This document shows positions 24,401 to 34,879 of a stretch of DNA of 64,000 nucleotides, one piece after another. The stretch is from Lepidostoma basale (taxonomy: Eukaryota > Arthropoda > Insecta > Trichoptera > Lepidostomatidae): assembly GCA_022606425.2 (NCBI GenBank), contig JAHDVF020001224.1:25819-89818 (forward strand), given 5' to 3'. How positions within the stretch are numbered: position 1 is the stretch's first letter; every line of letters begins with the position of its first letter. The notes beneath the pieces were generated by a model. It ran no database searches, was not told the origin of the DNA, and worked only from the letters and a program-made list of their open reading frames with translations. Both the position numbers and the translations under genes were made by a program.

Positions 24401-25211
24401 ATCTATGTAGTTATTCGGATTGACCCAGGATCATATCAGTTGGACAGCCCTGCTGTAGACTATTGGTCCCCAGCATGCCCAAGAGGAATGCGATGGGATA
24501 AAGCCATGGATAGCTACTAAACTCCCTCATGTAGAGATATCTCAGAAATCTTTTCCGAACATTCTCTAATATGAGCGAGAATCTTGCCTCGTGGAGACTC
24601 CATGTCACTGAACCACACTTCACAGATCACCAACAAGATGATGCTTCAGTTTATGAGCAGTCCACATGGAACATTCAGTTGTGGTTTCTCTAGGGAAATT
24701 CAAACCAAGTTCGCTCGAGTATTTTAACTACCTGTAATATTACCCTTTTCGACAATCAACTTGTTCCAGCAATTACACACTACTAAGCTAAAATATAATA
24801 AAGCCTGTTTTTTTTTTTTCTAAAACAAACTTTTTCTTAACAAACTAAAAAATATTTGGTTCAGGAACTGGGATGGATGAATAATATTTCCATTAATTTA
24901 AATGTTAAGGTGTGAGAACCGAACTTCGGAACAAATTAAGTTCGTGAACCGAGATATGACTGTAAATCTAATAAATTTAAGAACATATTAGTATTATTCA
25001 TACATACCCTAACGCATTTTAAATGAGAGATTAATATTTCATCAAGAGGACTTCCAATATTGTCTTCAATCACATTCTCAACATCAGGAGCCAGAAGATT
25101 TCTATTGAAAACATGTTCATCGCGAAGAGATAATAATTTTGCAAACATATTTCCTTGACAGTTTCGAAATGTTCTTTCGATTGTTTGTAGATATTGGTTT
25201 AGCGTAGCCAT
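21447..25211 (-). CDS. PCID2: PCI domain-containing protein 2 (TREX-2 complex, Thp1 homologue)
   Basis: Three exons on the minus strand: 25211-25008, 23742-23574, 22261-21447; 395 aa, against 399 in human. The start [15 protein letters not shown] matches the family N terminus in position and sequence. Exon 2 carries [13 protein letters not shown] and [12 protein letters not shown]. Exon 3 begins [20 protein letters not shown] and includes [33 protein letters not shown] and [16 protein letters not shown]. The C-terminal winged helix of the PCI domain contains [20 protein letters not shown] and ends [17 protein letters not shown]. In the known family it binds GANP/Sac3, DSS1 and ENY2 at the nuclear pore for mRNA export. 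Junction phases agree. Minus-strand AATAAA at 21342-21347 may be the poly(A) signal. Intron 1 holds a hAT MITE inside a LINE. Confidence 0.96.
22412..22625 (-). mobile_element. jockey-like LINE 3' end, copy 1
   Basis: On the minus strand, [19 protein letters not shown] then [15 protein letters not shown], the C terminus of a jockey-like ORF2, followed by a short 3' UTR ending near AATAAACTGATTTGATTT. It forms an inverted pair with 22955-23228. Located in PCID2 intron 2. Confidence 0.65.
22631..22680 (-). ncRNA. hammerhead-like motif, family A (single arm)
   Basis: Minus strand: stem I strand GTAACAC, core CTGCTGA (one change from CUGAUGA), extra T, hairpin GCC-AAT-GGC, GAAA, self-complementary ACAGCTGT, C, then GTGACAAC. 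CAC pairs with GTG next to the core, and TTGT with ACAA beyond a small internal loop. The A6 change makes activity unlikely. Confidence 0.4.
22955..23228 (+). mobile_element. jockey-like LINE 3' end, copy 2 (inverted to copy 1)
   Basis: The plus strand reads [12 protein letters not shown], a short gap, [19 protein letters not shown], then a 3' UTR containing TCTCATGCGTTTCTGG and CTGTTCTCAATAGATGCCTT. A short in-frame loss separates it from copy 1. Confidence 0.65.
23236..23392 (+). repeat. interspersed repeat K
   Basis: GGGAAACTACCACATTAA, AAGTGGCATCCCAAGAACC and TGTTACACTTTGCTGCAAAC recur at 38.7-38.84 kb. This copy ends in AATAAACTGATTTGATTTG, similar to the jockey-like LINE tail. Confidence 0.7.
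23945..24640 (-). mobile_element. jockey-like LINE ORF2 C terminus, split by a hAT MITE
   Basis: The minus strand reads [20 protein letters not shown] and [13 protein letters not shown] up to 24461. After the hAT element it continues [20 protein letters not shown] and later [18 protein letters not shown]. This YLYMREF...YPWLYP...[10 protein letters not shown]...RR pattern is typical of the last part of jockey/CR1-like ORF2. It lies in PCID2 intron 1, same strand as the gene. Confidence 0.8.
24191..24452. mobile_element. hAT MITE, 262 bp, 8-bp target duplication
   Basis: The 13-bp terminal inverted repeat CAGGGCTGTCCAA is present at both ends. CTGTAGAC occurs immediately outside each end (24183-24190 and 24453-24460). 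No coding capacity; the interior has GCGGCCCGC near the left end and an 18-T run. An 8-bp duplication and CAGGG termini are diagnostic of the hAT superfamily. Removing it restores the LINE reading around the insertion. Confidence 0.95.
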
Positions 25212-25595
25212 TGCGAGAAATTAATGGACGCAAGTAAAAAATAAATAATTGGTTTACGAAATAACTTAAATCGTAATAGTACTGTTGTAAATATTATATT
25301 TAACTGACGGACACCAATGCACTGAAAAACATTAACATAACCAAACACTTTTGACAGTCAGGTTTAGTAACATAATAAAATTGTGGCTATTGGGTCAAAC
25401 ATTTACGTATTGAAAAAAGTTCCTATCGTAATATATATATTTTTAAACTAAAGTACTTACTCAACATTAGATTAATACAATTGAAAATAAAAAATGATGT
25501 GAGTGCAGATAGAAATAAGGTTGACTGAGAAATATGTGACACGATCAAATCAGTTAAACATTAAATGTCTGCCAAGTGAGAATTGAGAAAACATG

Positions 25596-25718
25596 ACGTG
25601 CGTGCATGATACGACGTATAAATGCCGAGGAATGAGCAAAGTGTGTTGGGATAAAATAGTGACAGTCCATCCATTCGGCCTACCCCTTCGGAAAAAACAG
25701 TGTGATGGTTGATTGAAT
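25596..25718 (+). mobile_element. GTTA-tail LINE, short 3' copy
   Basis: Contains GACGTGCGTGCATGATACGA, CAGTCCATCCATTCGGCCTA and CCCCTTCGG, and ends GTGTGATGGTTGATTGAATG (a variant tail). It lies between PCID2 and AAR2. Confidence 0.75.
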
Positions 25719-25719
25719 G

Positions 25720-26516
25720 ATTGAAGTATCTAGCTTATGGGGGTATTCTGGTCTAGAGGCACAAATTACACCTCGATTAGAAAAATAAGCGATAAATATT
25801 TTGAATATTCATTATTTCGAAAGATATTTATTAGTAAAAATATTTAAATTAAAGGTAACTGGTGAAGTAGGGGGTAAAAAAAGGGGGTGTAATGGTTGAC
25901 ACGATTGCAGCCCTTCTGCTAACCTGAAATTAAATTTTAAAAATATTCTTAATTAGTAAGAATGTGGCAATAGCCCCTACCTCAAAGAAAAATAACAAAC
26001 TTTTATTCGCAATATGGCCGCTATTTGAAAAAAAACACTTGTTTTTAAAACAGTTAAAAAAAACATTTGATACAAATGTGGTAGGGGCGATAGAAGGTTG
26101 ATACAAAATTTGAAGAAAATTGGAGAAATAGAACTAGATACTTTATTCTTACATTTTATTAATCGGCGATTTCTGATTCATAAAGTTTATATTCTTTGAC
26201 TTTGAAACATATATTTTCGAAAACTTGTTGTAATTTTACAAATAGTTCTAGCTTCTTGGAATTATTGTTCTGGCGTGACGGGCTTAGTTCCTGCGTCACT
26301 AAACTAGCTATAACTCCGTAAATTATTGTAATTTTAAAATCTCTTCTTGAGAATATATTCTTAAAGGTCTCTTAACAAAAAATATTTTGGGCTCACTATG
26401 AAGATCGCCAAAATAATAACTTAAAAATAAGAACTCCTGATATATTGATCGCTTATTTGAGTTGGATATAAAAATATGGGTTATAAAATAATTAAAGAAT
26501 TCTTCTATAAGTATAT
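25720..26516. other. intergenic spacer between AAR2 and PCID2
   Basis: AT-rich sequence. No gene, RNA or classified repeat identified. It should hold the AAR2 3' flank and, towards 25.2-25.6 kb, the PCID2 promoter; no element could be assigned. Confidence 0.4.
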
Positions 26517-29500
26517 TTATTTAGGTAATTTAACAAGAACAGGTTTTTCATCTTCTTCTTCTTCTCCAACATCACTGAAATCCCACATACACCTGGTTAG
26601 ATTTAACCTGAAGCGTTCAATGGCAATTTTCAGCCTACTTTCTATTTCTGCATTATGTACAGTCTTGAAGAAATCCCTCAAGGTTGCGTAAATTACATTT
26701 TTATTCATCACAATGTCTGAAAGAAATTCTTCTGGTATTTCAGTTATTTGGGTTTCTAATGATGAAATAAACTGAAGGTACACATTTCGATATTTATGTA
26801 TTGCGGCTTCGCACGAGCAGAATAGCTTGACCAACTTTTTCCACTGCTCAAAAGCATCCAAGGAATGGCCAATCAGAAAACAAACATAAGCAAACTCCAT
26901 TTCACCAACTAGGTCAATTGGTCTGAAAAAAAAACATAATTTCAACACAAAAATATCTGAATATAAGCAAAAAAAAAAAAAGAAAAGACATATAACTAAA
27001 AATCAATAAATTATTTTACAAAATTCTCCGATTGTTTATTATATTGATGAAAGTAGAAAGAAAATACTGAAATAAATTTGAATCGCATAGAACTATACAT
27101 TCTTATAAAAATAATTTTTATACAATGCCGTCTCGAATCTATGTTTATCAAGCCGTAATGTTAAGTTAATAACTCTGGGTCCATCGATCTTTTAGCTGTC
27201 AAATGTCAAACAATTTTGGTAAAAATATTGAGACTTTTTCAAAACAATTAATAAACATAAACATTTTAAACAATATTATTGCATTATGTATTATTATTAT
27301 GAAATTTGAGGTTTATGTGTTATAAATTTTGAAGTTAATAAATTATGAATTTTGAGGTTACATCGAAAAATTATTTTGAACATTTTATATACCAAAGTTG
27401 TATACAAACTATATTATACAATTTAGTGTGCGTTCAATATATTACTAGTACTTTTATAAAGTAAACACACTGAAAGAAATGCGTATAAATACTTTACAAA
27501 TAGTCTGGCACGAGGAGAGAGGTTAGACAGAGTAAAATTGACATACCGGCACTGCGGAAACACGAATGTATAATATTAAGATGTCTGTAACACGTATATA
27601 AGGAGTAATAATACGTCCGTAGTCGTATTTTACATTTATAATAAAAATAAAATACAATATCATGGCAAATATTGTCTATGTGCTTACGGCCTGGTAAATA
27701 CTTTCAAGATTGCATTGGTTTTATAGTGGAATAAGGGTAAATCACATTTAAAAATTGACATTCTGAAAAGTGGCAACATTGATTTATTTAAATTTAAAAT
27801 GTGATTGTTTATGGTGTATGGGTAAATGCACAAGCGAGATGTTTTTTTTGCAAATTACAAAAAAATACATGTGAATGATTCATTCGATAATTCCGTAGTA
27901 AGGTGAAGCATGTCACTCCCATATAATAAAATAAAACTTATAGAAAACTGACATTTTCATTAATATTAAATGTAAAATATAAACCTTTCATGTCTCTTCA
28001 TTACTTGTTCTAAAACATAGGTCTGGTCAAGTGAGTGTTTTGTAATTTCTGCTGGAGTTGCATTCTCAGGATAATTTCTCTCGGGAAATTCTGTTAACCT
28101 TAATGCCATACCTGTAAATAACAATTCATACACAATAGAACAGGAGAGAAATACATCAAGAGCTAGCAAAATCAGAATCAAAAATATAAACATTATTTGT
28201 TAATTTCCAGAGCGGTAAAATAGACTTTTAAATGTTAACCTTTATTAACTAGCTGGGTACATTTCCAATCCAAAAAAATTGTCTTTGAACTGCAGCTAGT
28301 TAAATTTGCAACTCAGATGGAAGAATTTATGAGGGTATAGAGAAAGAGAAACCATACTACTTAAACACTAAATAAATTTATAATTTATAAATAAATTTAT
28401 AATAAAAAAAAATTTCGGCTAGGATGTGTTTAATGTTGCAGGCTGATTTATTTAAACAACTTAAAAATGAAATCCAATTTCACAAATTTTATTTTATTGA
28501 TTGATTCTATGGTCTTTAACATCATTTACGGAATGTTACATAATGGCGAGGGCCATATAATCAATTCTTCTTCTTCTTCTTCTTTTTGTCCTGTCACCTC
28601 TGTGGTGCAAAGGGCCTCAAGGAATCTTCTCCACCCGACTCTATCGCATGCCTGATGCCTAACATCATCCCAAGTGAGGCCTGCTGCCTTAACCTCGTCC
28701 TGCAGGGTTCTTCTCCAGGTGGATCTAGGTCTGCCTCGCTTTCTCTTTCCCCCATAGGGGACCAGTCTAGTGCACCCTGAGCGATGCAGGCTGGGTTCCG
28801 TCTCAGAGTGTGACCCAACCAATAATCTCTAATTGGCTTTTCGCCTGCCATGGTCCAGAGAAAGGCATTCGACACTGTTTGGGGCCAATAGATTTTGAAT
28901 ATTGAGCGAAGGCACCTATTTGTAAACACCTGGAGTTTACCAATGACGTCCGCGGTAGACTTCCAAGTCTCACATCCGTACAGCAGTACGCTTTTAACGC
29001 TGCTGCTGGATACTTGGAGCTTGAGCTTTCTCAAAATGATACCGGAGCCCCATACAGGGCCATACATATAATCAATTAATAAAACGTAAATTGTAAAATT
29101 GTGTTTCATTTTAAAATTATTAAAGCCATCTGCATAAAACATAAAACGGATATATTTGCTTTTACAAATATTAACGATTTAAAAGAAGAGTTTTGGTTCG
29201 ATTACAGAAAAATACAATAAATTCGTATGTTGAATATAATTACCAGGGGCCGGCTTTAAATGAGGAAGTAAAGCTTCTTCCTTTTCTTCAAAAGTAGGTG
29301 GACGGCTCCTTCTTTTGCCTGGAGTCTGAATTTCGGAAGAACTAGGTTCTGAGGAAGCGGGACTGTCCTCAGTCGATTTAATTGATTTGTCTTCCATCTC
29401 AGATATATCACTCGTAGAACACTGTGTCGAAGATGTACCGCCTTGTTCTTCATCAGGTTTTTCAGTATCAGCTTCATTTGTAGCCTTTGGTCTATTTTTA

Positions 29501-31788
29501 CCTTTTGGTCGATCCTTATTGTCACAAGACACCAGTTCTAAGGCAGAACTAATTCTTCCATTTTCTGGTGTTAACATTATAAACAAATCATCTAAAATGA
29601 GGAAATAAAGAACATTAAATGTAAGAAAACCACATCACGCCAAGTTATATAATACAAGGGGTGCTCTAGACATATTGGGAATAAGAAACAAAAGGAAAAC
29701 ATAAGGTGTTAAAACTCCTTTGTGATTTTTCAAAATTGATTGACACACTTTTGCAGTTGGAAGCAATTTTCATTCCGATTAAGATCTCTTCTATAAGGGT
29801 TTCGAAGGCATCAACTGCCTTTTCTGGTGTGCAAAATTGTCGTCCACAAAGTTCTTGTGTAGGAACAGAAATAAATCATTAAGTTTCAAGTCAGGACTAT
29901 ATAGCGGATAAACCATCAATTCGATGTTATTAGTGTTCAAATAATCACTTGTTTAAACAAATGTACTAGAATTTATTTAAAAGAACGGTGGATACGTGGA
30001 ATATAAATTAAATAAAAACAACAATTATATGAATTTCACAATTTTATAATGTAATTAATCTATAAGTAACACTCCACTGTGAATGGGTCAAATAAATTTA
30101 AAAAAATGTCCGGATCGTCCAGCTGACAACATGTGCACCATCTAAAAGAACACTCGAAGATGTCCTCATAAGACGAAACACGTGTCGTGAATATTTCATA
30201 TCATTTATAGAATTTTTAGTTCTTCTATTTTTAAACAACTTTTGTTTATTTTAATAACATCTAAAAGAACATTATATGTTATATTATTTTTATAAGGTTA
30301 TTTTATTTTATATCATGGTATTTGATATTATTTGTTTTCAATTTATTTTGTGGACGTTGGTCGATCGAAGTGTGCACGAGAGATGCCTATTGGTGGCGAT
30401 GAGGTTCGCAACCCATCACACTGCGTCTCCCGCGGGGGCAAAAAGAGAAGGATGGAGTGCCGCATCGGTTAAAGTGGGGCAGTCCATTTTTTCTGTCTAC
30501 CCCTTCGGAGAGACAGCTTGATGATTAGTTAGTTAACAATATAGAGTGGTTTTAGTTGAGTCTTCTTTCCCAAATGTAGAATTAAGTTGATCTAAACTGT
30601 TGTTATAAATTGTAGAAGATAATCTATGTTAGAAATTGCAGAAAGTCATTATATGAAAATTTCGGGCGAGTCATAATCATATCTAAACAAACAGTGCTCA
30701 TATGTTATGTATACTGTCAAAAATGTCAATCAGACCTAGCAACACTAGTGTTGCCAGATCCCAAAACACATTGAGGATCTGTGTACATTTTATTGTCCCG
30801 GTCTTAATTTTGTATAATTCCATTACTATTTAGGAAAAAAATATTATAAAATATATTTTCAGATTATTTTTTGGTTGATATTGTCTTAATGAGACGAAAC
30901 TATTCTTGAATATTTAGAATAAAAATGTGTGTTATAAACAAAACCTTTTCAAATTATCCTTTCCTGGATAAGAAGGGTTGATCGACTGCATTGGATGCAG
31001 CCCTCATTTTAAATATGTTTATTTTTAACTAGTTCATAAAACGGAGCATTTTTTACTGCGCCATTGAGATGAGTAATTCATAAAAATGGCACTCTATAAA
31101 CTATATTAAATTTATTATTATTATTATATAAAAGCATTTTTATTTTAGAATATTTTTTCCTGTAAAAACAACTCAATTGTTTCAGTTTATATATTGTAAT
31201 TTAAACAACGTTATATACTTGTTTTCTGGAAGTTTCATATATATAGATGGTTTTTAACTTACCAGTTATATTATTTGAGAGAGACCGCCACCTATCGTGG
31301 ATATCAAATGGATACGGTGCAAGGAATCGGTCTAAGTTACAAAGATTTTGTTTTAGCTTTTGAACACTTTCCTCGCAAATGTTATCTTTGCTTAGATCTT
31401 CTGTATCTTTATTCCACATCTTAACTATGAAATCTCTTGGTTGGAAGTTATAGAAGAAACCCATTCTACAAAAATTACAAGATTAATTTCAGTAAGAATA
31501 TTGTGCACTAATGTAATCAGTCAAGAAAATCTGTGTGGCCTTGATAAATATTGTTTTTATAAAACCATACCTGGAACCGATATCTCCAGTGCTTTTGCTG
31601 ACCGCGGCGTAGTGTATAAAATGAAGACCAGGAGGAATCATTTTAATTCCTCTAAAATCACCGGCTGTGTTCCAAGATTTCATATCGATTCCAAACTCTG
31701 TGCCTTCAGGAACTCCTAAAAATACGAATGTTCCACTTTCAAATAGCAAACGCCTGGCTTCAGCTTGATCAATATCAAATGAAGACAT
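26517..31788 (-). CDS. AAR2: AAR2 splicing factor homologue (U5 snRNP assembly)
   Basis: Five exons on the minus strand: 31788-31571, 31465-31263, 29591-29244, 28111-27985, 26922-26517; 433 aa against 384 in human. The N-terminal domain carries FLGVPEGTEFGIDMKSWN, FRGIKMIPPGLHFIHYAAVS and MGFFYNFQPRDFIVKMW, then LDRFLAPYPFDIHDRW. Exon 4 has the family signature FPE...YPENATPAEITKHSLDQTY. Exon 5 has EMEFAYVCFLIGHSLDAFEQ, WKKLVKLFC and a C-terminal MWDFSDVGEEEEDEKPV. The extra length is a hydrophilic K/S/E-rich linker in exon 3, also present in variable form in other animals. In yeast, Aar2 binds Prp8 during U5 snRNP maturation; that role is inferred here. All junction phases agree. Introns hold a LINE (28.56-29.07 kb) and a composite SINE-like element (29.98-30.54 kb). 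Confidence 0.96.
27895..27965. repeat. family E single arm
   Basis: GTGAAGCATGTCACTCCCAT, then AAATAAAACTTATAGAAAAC and TGACATTTTCATTAATATTA match the outward arm of family E. It lies in AAR2 intron 4. Confidence 0.6.
28563..29066 (-). mobile_element. LINE 3' end with GAA tail (family L2)
   Basis: The minus strand reads SVLLYGCETWKSTADVIGKL, QVFTNRCLRSIFKIYWPQT, NAFLWTMAGEKPIRD, then with a frame break GHTLRRNPACIAQGALDW, KRKRGRPRSTWRRTL and GWRRFLEALCTTEVTGQK. It ends in a GAAGAAGAAGAAGAATTGAT tail. It lies in AAR2 intron 3 on the same strand. The same family occurs in the opposite direction at 48.83-49.25 kb. Confidence 0.85.
29640..29950 (-). pseudogene. Tc1/mariner-type transposase remnant
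   Basis: The minus strand gives IELMVYPLYSPDLKLNDLFL then FLHKNFVDDNF, matching the YSPDLAPNDFFLF region (third catalytic Asp) of mariner-like transposases. Downstream KAVDAF-like residues appear after a frame break. Heavily decayed, unrelated in detail to the element at 2.8 kb. Located in AAR2 intron 2. Confidence 0.5.
29983..30535 (+). mobile_element. composite SINE-like element ending in the LINE 3' tail, copy 1
   Basis: The head has ACGGTGGATACGTGG and ATAAATTAAATAAA, the middle GTCCGGATCGTCCA. Then come TCGATCGAAGTGTGC, GATGCCTATTGGTGGCGATG, CCCATCACACTGCGTCTCCC and AGAGAAGGATGGAGTGCCGC. The end CAGTCCATTTTTTCTGTCTA, CCCCTTCGGAGAGACAGC, TTGATGATTAGTTAGTTA is the 3' end of the GTTA-tail LINE. 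The same non-LINE body occurs at 50.04-50.455 and 62.95-63.07 kb. It is disrupted by a 105-bp insert at 30153-30257. Confidence 0.75.
30139..30271 (+). repeat. 105-bp hammerhead-like insert with 14-bp flanking duplications
   Basis: CATCTAAAAGAACA occurs at 30139-30152 and 30258-30271. The copy at 50 kb has one such site at the equivalent position without the insert. The insert begins with TCGAAGA, T, hairpin GTC...GAC, GAAA, self-complementary ACACGTGT, C, then GTG, which can pair with the CAC just before the core. Two transitions (CU to UC) separate it from CUGAAGA. Confidence 0.55.
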
Positions 31789-32370
31789 TTTTGATGATTA
31801 TTAAACAACGCCAAGCACTCAATAAATATTTGTAAAAATGTAACGATAAAAACAACTATGACTGAAATTACTACATCGGACGCTCGCCTTTAATTATGAC
31901 AGTTCGAGTTCGAGGTTACTTTCTTCTATGGTGAAGTAAGGGGACAACGGTGTTACCATTGCGTAAAATCTTTATTTGTTTACGTAAGCACTAGAAGGCT
32001 ATGAATTTAAACAAAAATGTTTTGGGGGTTGACCCATGTGAAGGATTTAAAATATCGTTTTTTTTTTCTTTCTTTCATAAATTGTCTAGAATACGGTGGT
32101 AAAGTGATTTTTTAAAATTCGAAGTCGTTATAAAAAAACAGCAGTTAGAAGTAGCAACTGTTCGGAGTGCTGAGTTGGCAGTCGAAGGCTGGGCCTGTTG
32201 TATACAGCCGGCTGAGACCCTTCTATACAAATATACGTTCATACAAGTATAGACAAGTTTGCACAGGTTTAAAAGGAAATTTCTATAGTTATTTAATATT
32301 TTGTCGAACTTGTTTTAGTCATGGTTTAGCTTCGAAGAGCACAACAGCTACAAATTATTTATTTTCGCAA
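31789..32370. other. upstream region of AAR2 and 5' flank of the Mutator-like pseudogene
   Basis: AT-rich near AAR2. The part after 32150 has a moderate-GC patch (CGGAGTGCTGAGTTGGCAG) that may be the 5' untranslated part of the transposon-derived gene beginning at 32371. No promoter motif can be named with confidence. Confidence 0.35.
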
Positions 32371-33009
32371 TGAGTGGTCGAAAAGGAAGTACGACTGGAA
32401 ATAATATAATAAAAATGCAATGCTGTAATAAAAAGCGAAAGCTTAGTGGAAACCGTTTTACCACCCAAATGATACGGAATTTACATCAGCTTCTACGAGA
32501 AAACTAAAATCAGCATGAACATGGAGGTTACCATTGTTCATAGTTTCGCGTATTGCATTTTGGAGTTTGTTTCAGAATTTGCTGCTTTTGTAAGAATTGT
32601 AAAAGTGATTTATTTTTCTCGCAATCAAATTTTAGAGGCTTAGGTTTTACAATTATTTTCTTGTGTAACTGTGAAAAACAGACTGTTACAAACTCGTGCC
32701 CATTGATTCAGAATGCGTGTGAAATTTGTATTTGTGATGCGATTATTAGGAGTTGGTCATGAAGGAGTGAATCTTTTCTGCAGCTTCATGGACATATGTT
32801 CGGGTATTGGAAATTCAACGTATGGTTCACTATTAAAAAACATTAATATTGCCGCATCTTCAGTCTTTGAAACTTTATTATCATTTGCTGTTACGCAAGG
32901 AAAAATGGTGAACGAAGAAGCTGTAAAACCACAGGATGAATGGACAGTTTCAGATGATGGCATTTGTCACATGGGTGAACCCGGTTGGTTCGCCGGGTGT
33001 TCATTTTGA
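32371..33009 (+). pseudogene. Mutator-like transposase-domain gene, frameshifted N-terminal fragment
   Basis: It starts MSGRKGSTTGNNIIK and continues KRKLSGNRFTTQ. A shift near 32470 moves to NDTEFTSASTRKLKSA and a stop. Further on, FRGLGFTIIFLCNC and TVTNSCPLIQNACEI are in one frame. A shift near 32729 leads to FVFVMRLLGVGHEGVNLFCS, FMDICSGIGNSTYGSLLKNI, NIAASSVFETLL and WTVSDDGICHMGEPGW. This matches the arthropod family annotated as Mutator-like transposase domain proteins (basic start, KRKAFSGNRF-like segment, cysteine-rich part, RLLGVGxEG, then a VSxDG catalytic-type segment). At least two frameshifts and loss of the C-terminal half make it a pseudogene. Confidence 0.6.
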
Positions 33010-33589
33010 CTCCTACTCTGGCACTTTGGTGTAGCCGTACTCTTATGAATGTTCACTTGCTTGAAGTTTTGTTGTTGTTGGGCACTTTGGTTTGCTATAA
33101 TAATGTATTTCTCAACAAGCATGACTTTAAATTAAATGTAACAAAATTTCAATAAACGTGAATATAAAAATCATATCAATGAGCATTAGATGCAACAACA
33201 AAGTTTTGAAGTTTATTAAAAAAAGAGTATTTGAAGTAATGAAATTTGAATTAGTTCATGTTCACACATATACGTATATTTTATGGAGTGCATACGTTTG
33301 TTTCGAATGAAAAATCACTTTGTGTTTATTTCTATGTTTATTCATTATTTAATAAATTAGAACAAATAGTAATTAAATATATATACAAACGCGCCAATCG
33401 ACAAATTTCCTTTCACGGTAAAACAAGTTATTGCTTTTTTTTTGTTTGTTTATCTTAATCGAGTAAACTAGAGATAATAAAAATTAAAACCCATTGTATT
33501 AAATACGAACCTCCAAGAATATCTGTAATGCCAATAGTTAAATTAAAAAAAAATTTACATAAATATTTGAAGATTATTTTTGTATAGAA

Positions 33590-33800
33590 TCCTGTTTACC
33601 ACCCCTGATCTGTATGTATATAAAGGACTAAGTTTACAATAGTGTTACCAGTCTGTCGATGCCAGCGAGCCTGGCGAAACCGGTCGCTGTCTAAATAAAG
33701 ACAAAAGTGGAAGTAGTTAAAAAACATCGTTTTATTTAATTATTATTTAAAATGAACTTCCATCAAGAGATTTCAGTAAAATCATTTGATTATCATAATA
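33590..33800 (+). repeat. family C' element with hammerhead-like motif
   Basis: The motif at 33648-33691 has CAGT, CTGTCGA, extra T, hairpin GCCAG/CTGGC, GAAA, ACCGGT, C, then GCTG, which pairs with CAGT. The flank AGTTAAAAAACATCGTTTTA and TTTCAGTAAAATCATTTGAT is shared with 55.57-55.81 kb. Confidence 0.6.
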
Positions 33801-34649
33801 TAATTTCAGCTGTTTGACAACACACCTTGAATTGTCTACCAATGATTGATTAAACTTCCAATAAATTTAATATATTTCAATGTTCACCAAACAGGACACA
33901 AGTAATCCCGTTGAATTTTAAATTGAAAAATTCCACTGTGGAAGTCAAACAGATACCCATCAGCCGGTGTCAGTGGGTGACACTTTGGTTTTATTTTCCC
34001 ATCCCTATGCTTTCCGAACAGTATCCCACTAAAGTTTTGTTCGGAATTTACCCTGTTTGGAGATAGTTCTAAATAATTATTCTATCCTTTAACCGTAATG
34101 GATGATAAAATAATAAAAATAGTAAGATTAATGAACGCTAATTTTGTTGCAAATACGTTGTATTTTTGTAAGCTGTGATCAATATACGTTTTATGGTAAA
34201 TAAATAAGTAAATATTTTTTTTAAGTAAAAAAAAAACAACAGTAAGGAACAAAGGAACGCCCCGTAAAAATATAGTCAATTGGAATCGTGCCTTATAGCT
34301 TGCGTGTGGTAAAATTTCAAACGGGTCTGCATTATTACAGAGTATATATATTATATATTGACAGTGTTGTCTACAAAATAAAAAAAAGTTTATTTGCGTG
34401 GAGTACTTACTTATCAATGATTATTCGCATTTATTTATTACTTAATTATCTAACCAAGTATTGAAGGCGTTGTATACAATGCCATTAACGCCATTTATAT
34501 ATAAATTAGACAGTTTATGCAAAGTAAAATTAAAAATAACCAATTTATTTTACGTTTTAGTTAAATGTGAATTTTTAAGTTAATGTATTTCAATCTCTTT
34601 TTAATCTCTTTTAATTGAAAATGAAAAGATACATTTTAATCTATTTAAA

Positions 34650-34850
34650 TGTATAATAAAGCATTTCTAATATATGTTTAATTCACAAATACGGTGAAGA
34701 CAAATATGACGAGAACAATAATGCTGTAATGAAGCTTAAATGTACAACAAATTATTTCTAATACTTAAATGTACAACAAATCATTTCTAATATATTTTTA
34801 ATTCACAAATACGGTAAAGACAAAATATGACGAGAACAATAATACTGTAA
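34650..34850. repeat. tandem duplication of about 120 bp
   Basis: AATTCACAAATACGGT(G/A)AAG, CAAATATGACGAGAACAATA and TGTACAACAAAT(T/C)ATTTC occur twice in tandem with few differences. Confidence 0.65.
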
Positions 34851-34879
34851 TGACGCTGTGAAATGTGCCAGTGAGGCAG

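Noticed and set aside
28526..29142. Host gene inside AAR2 intron 3
   Set aside because: The translation is a LINE ORF2 C terminus that recurs at 48.83 kb and ends in a GAA tail.
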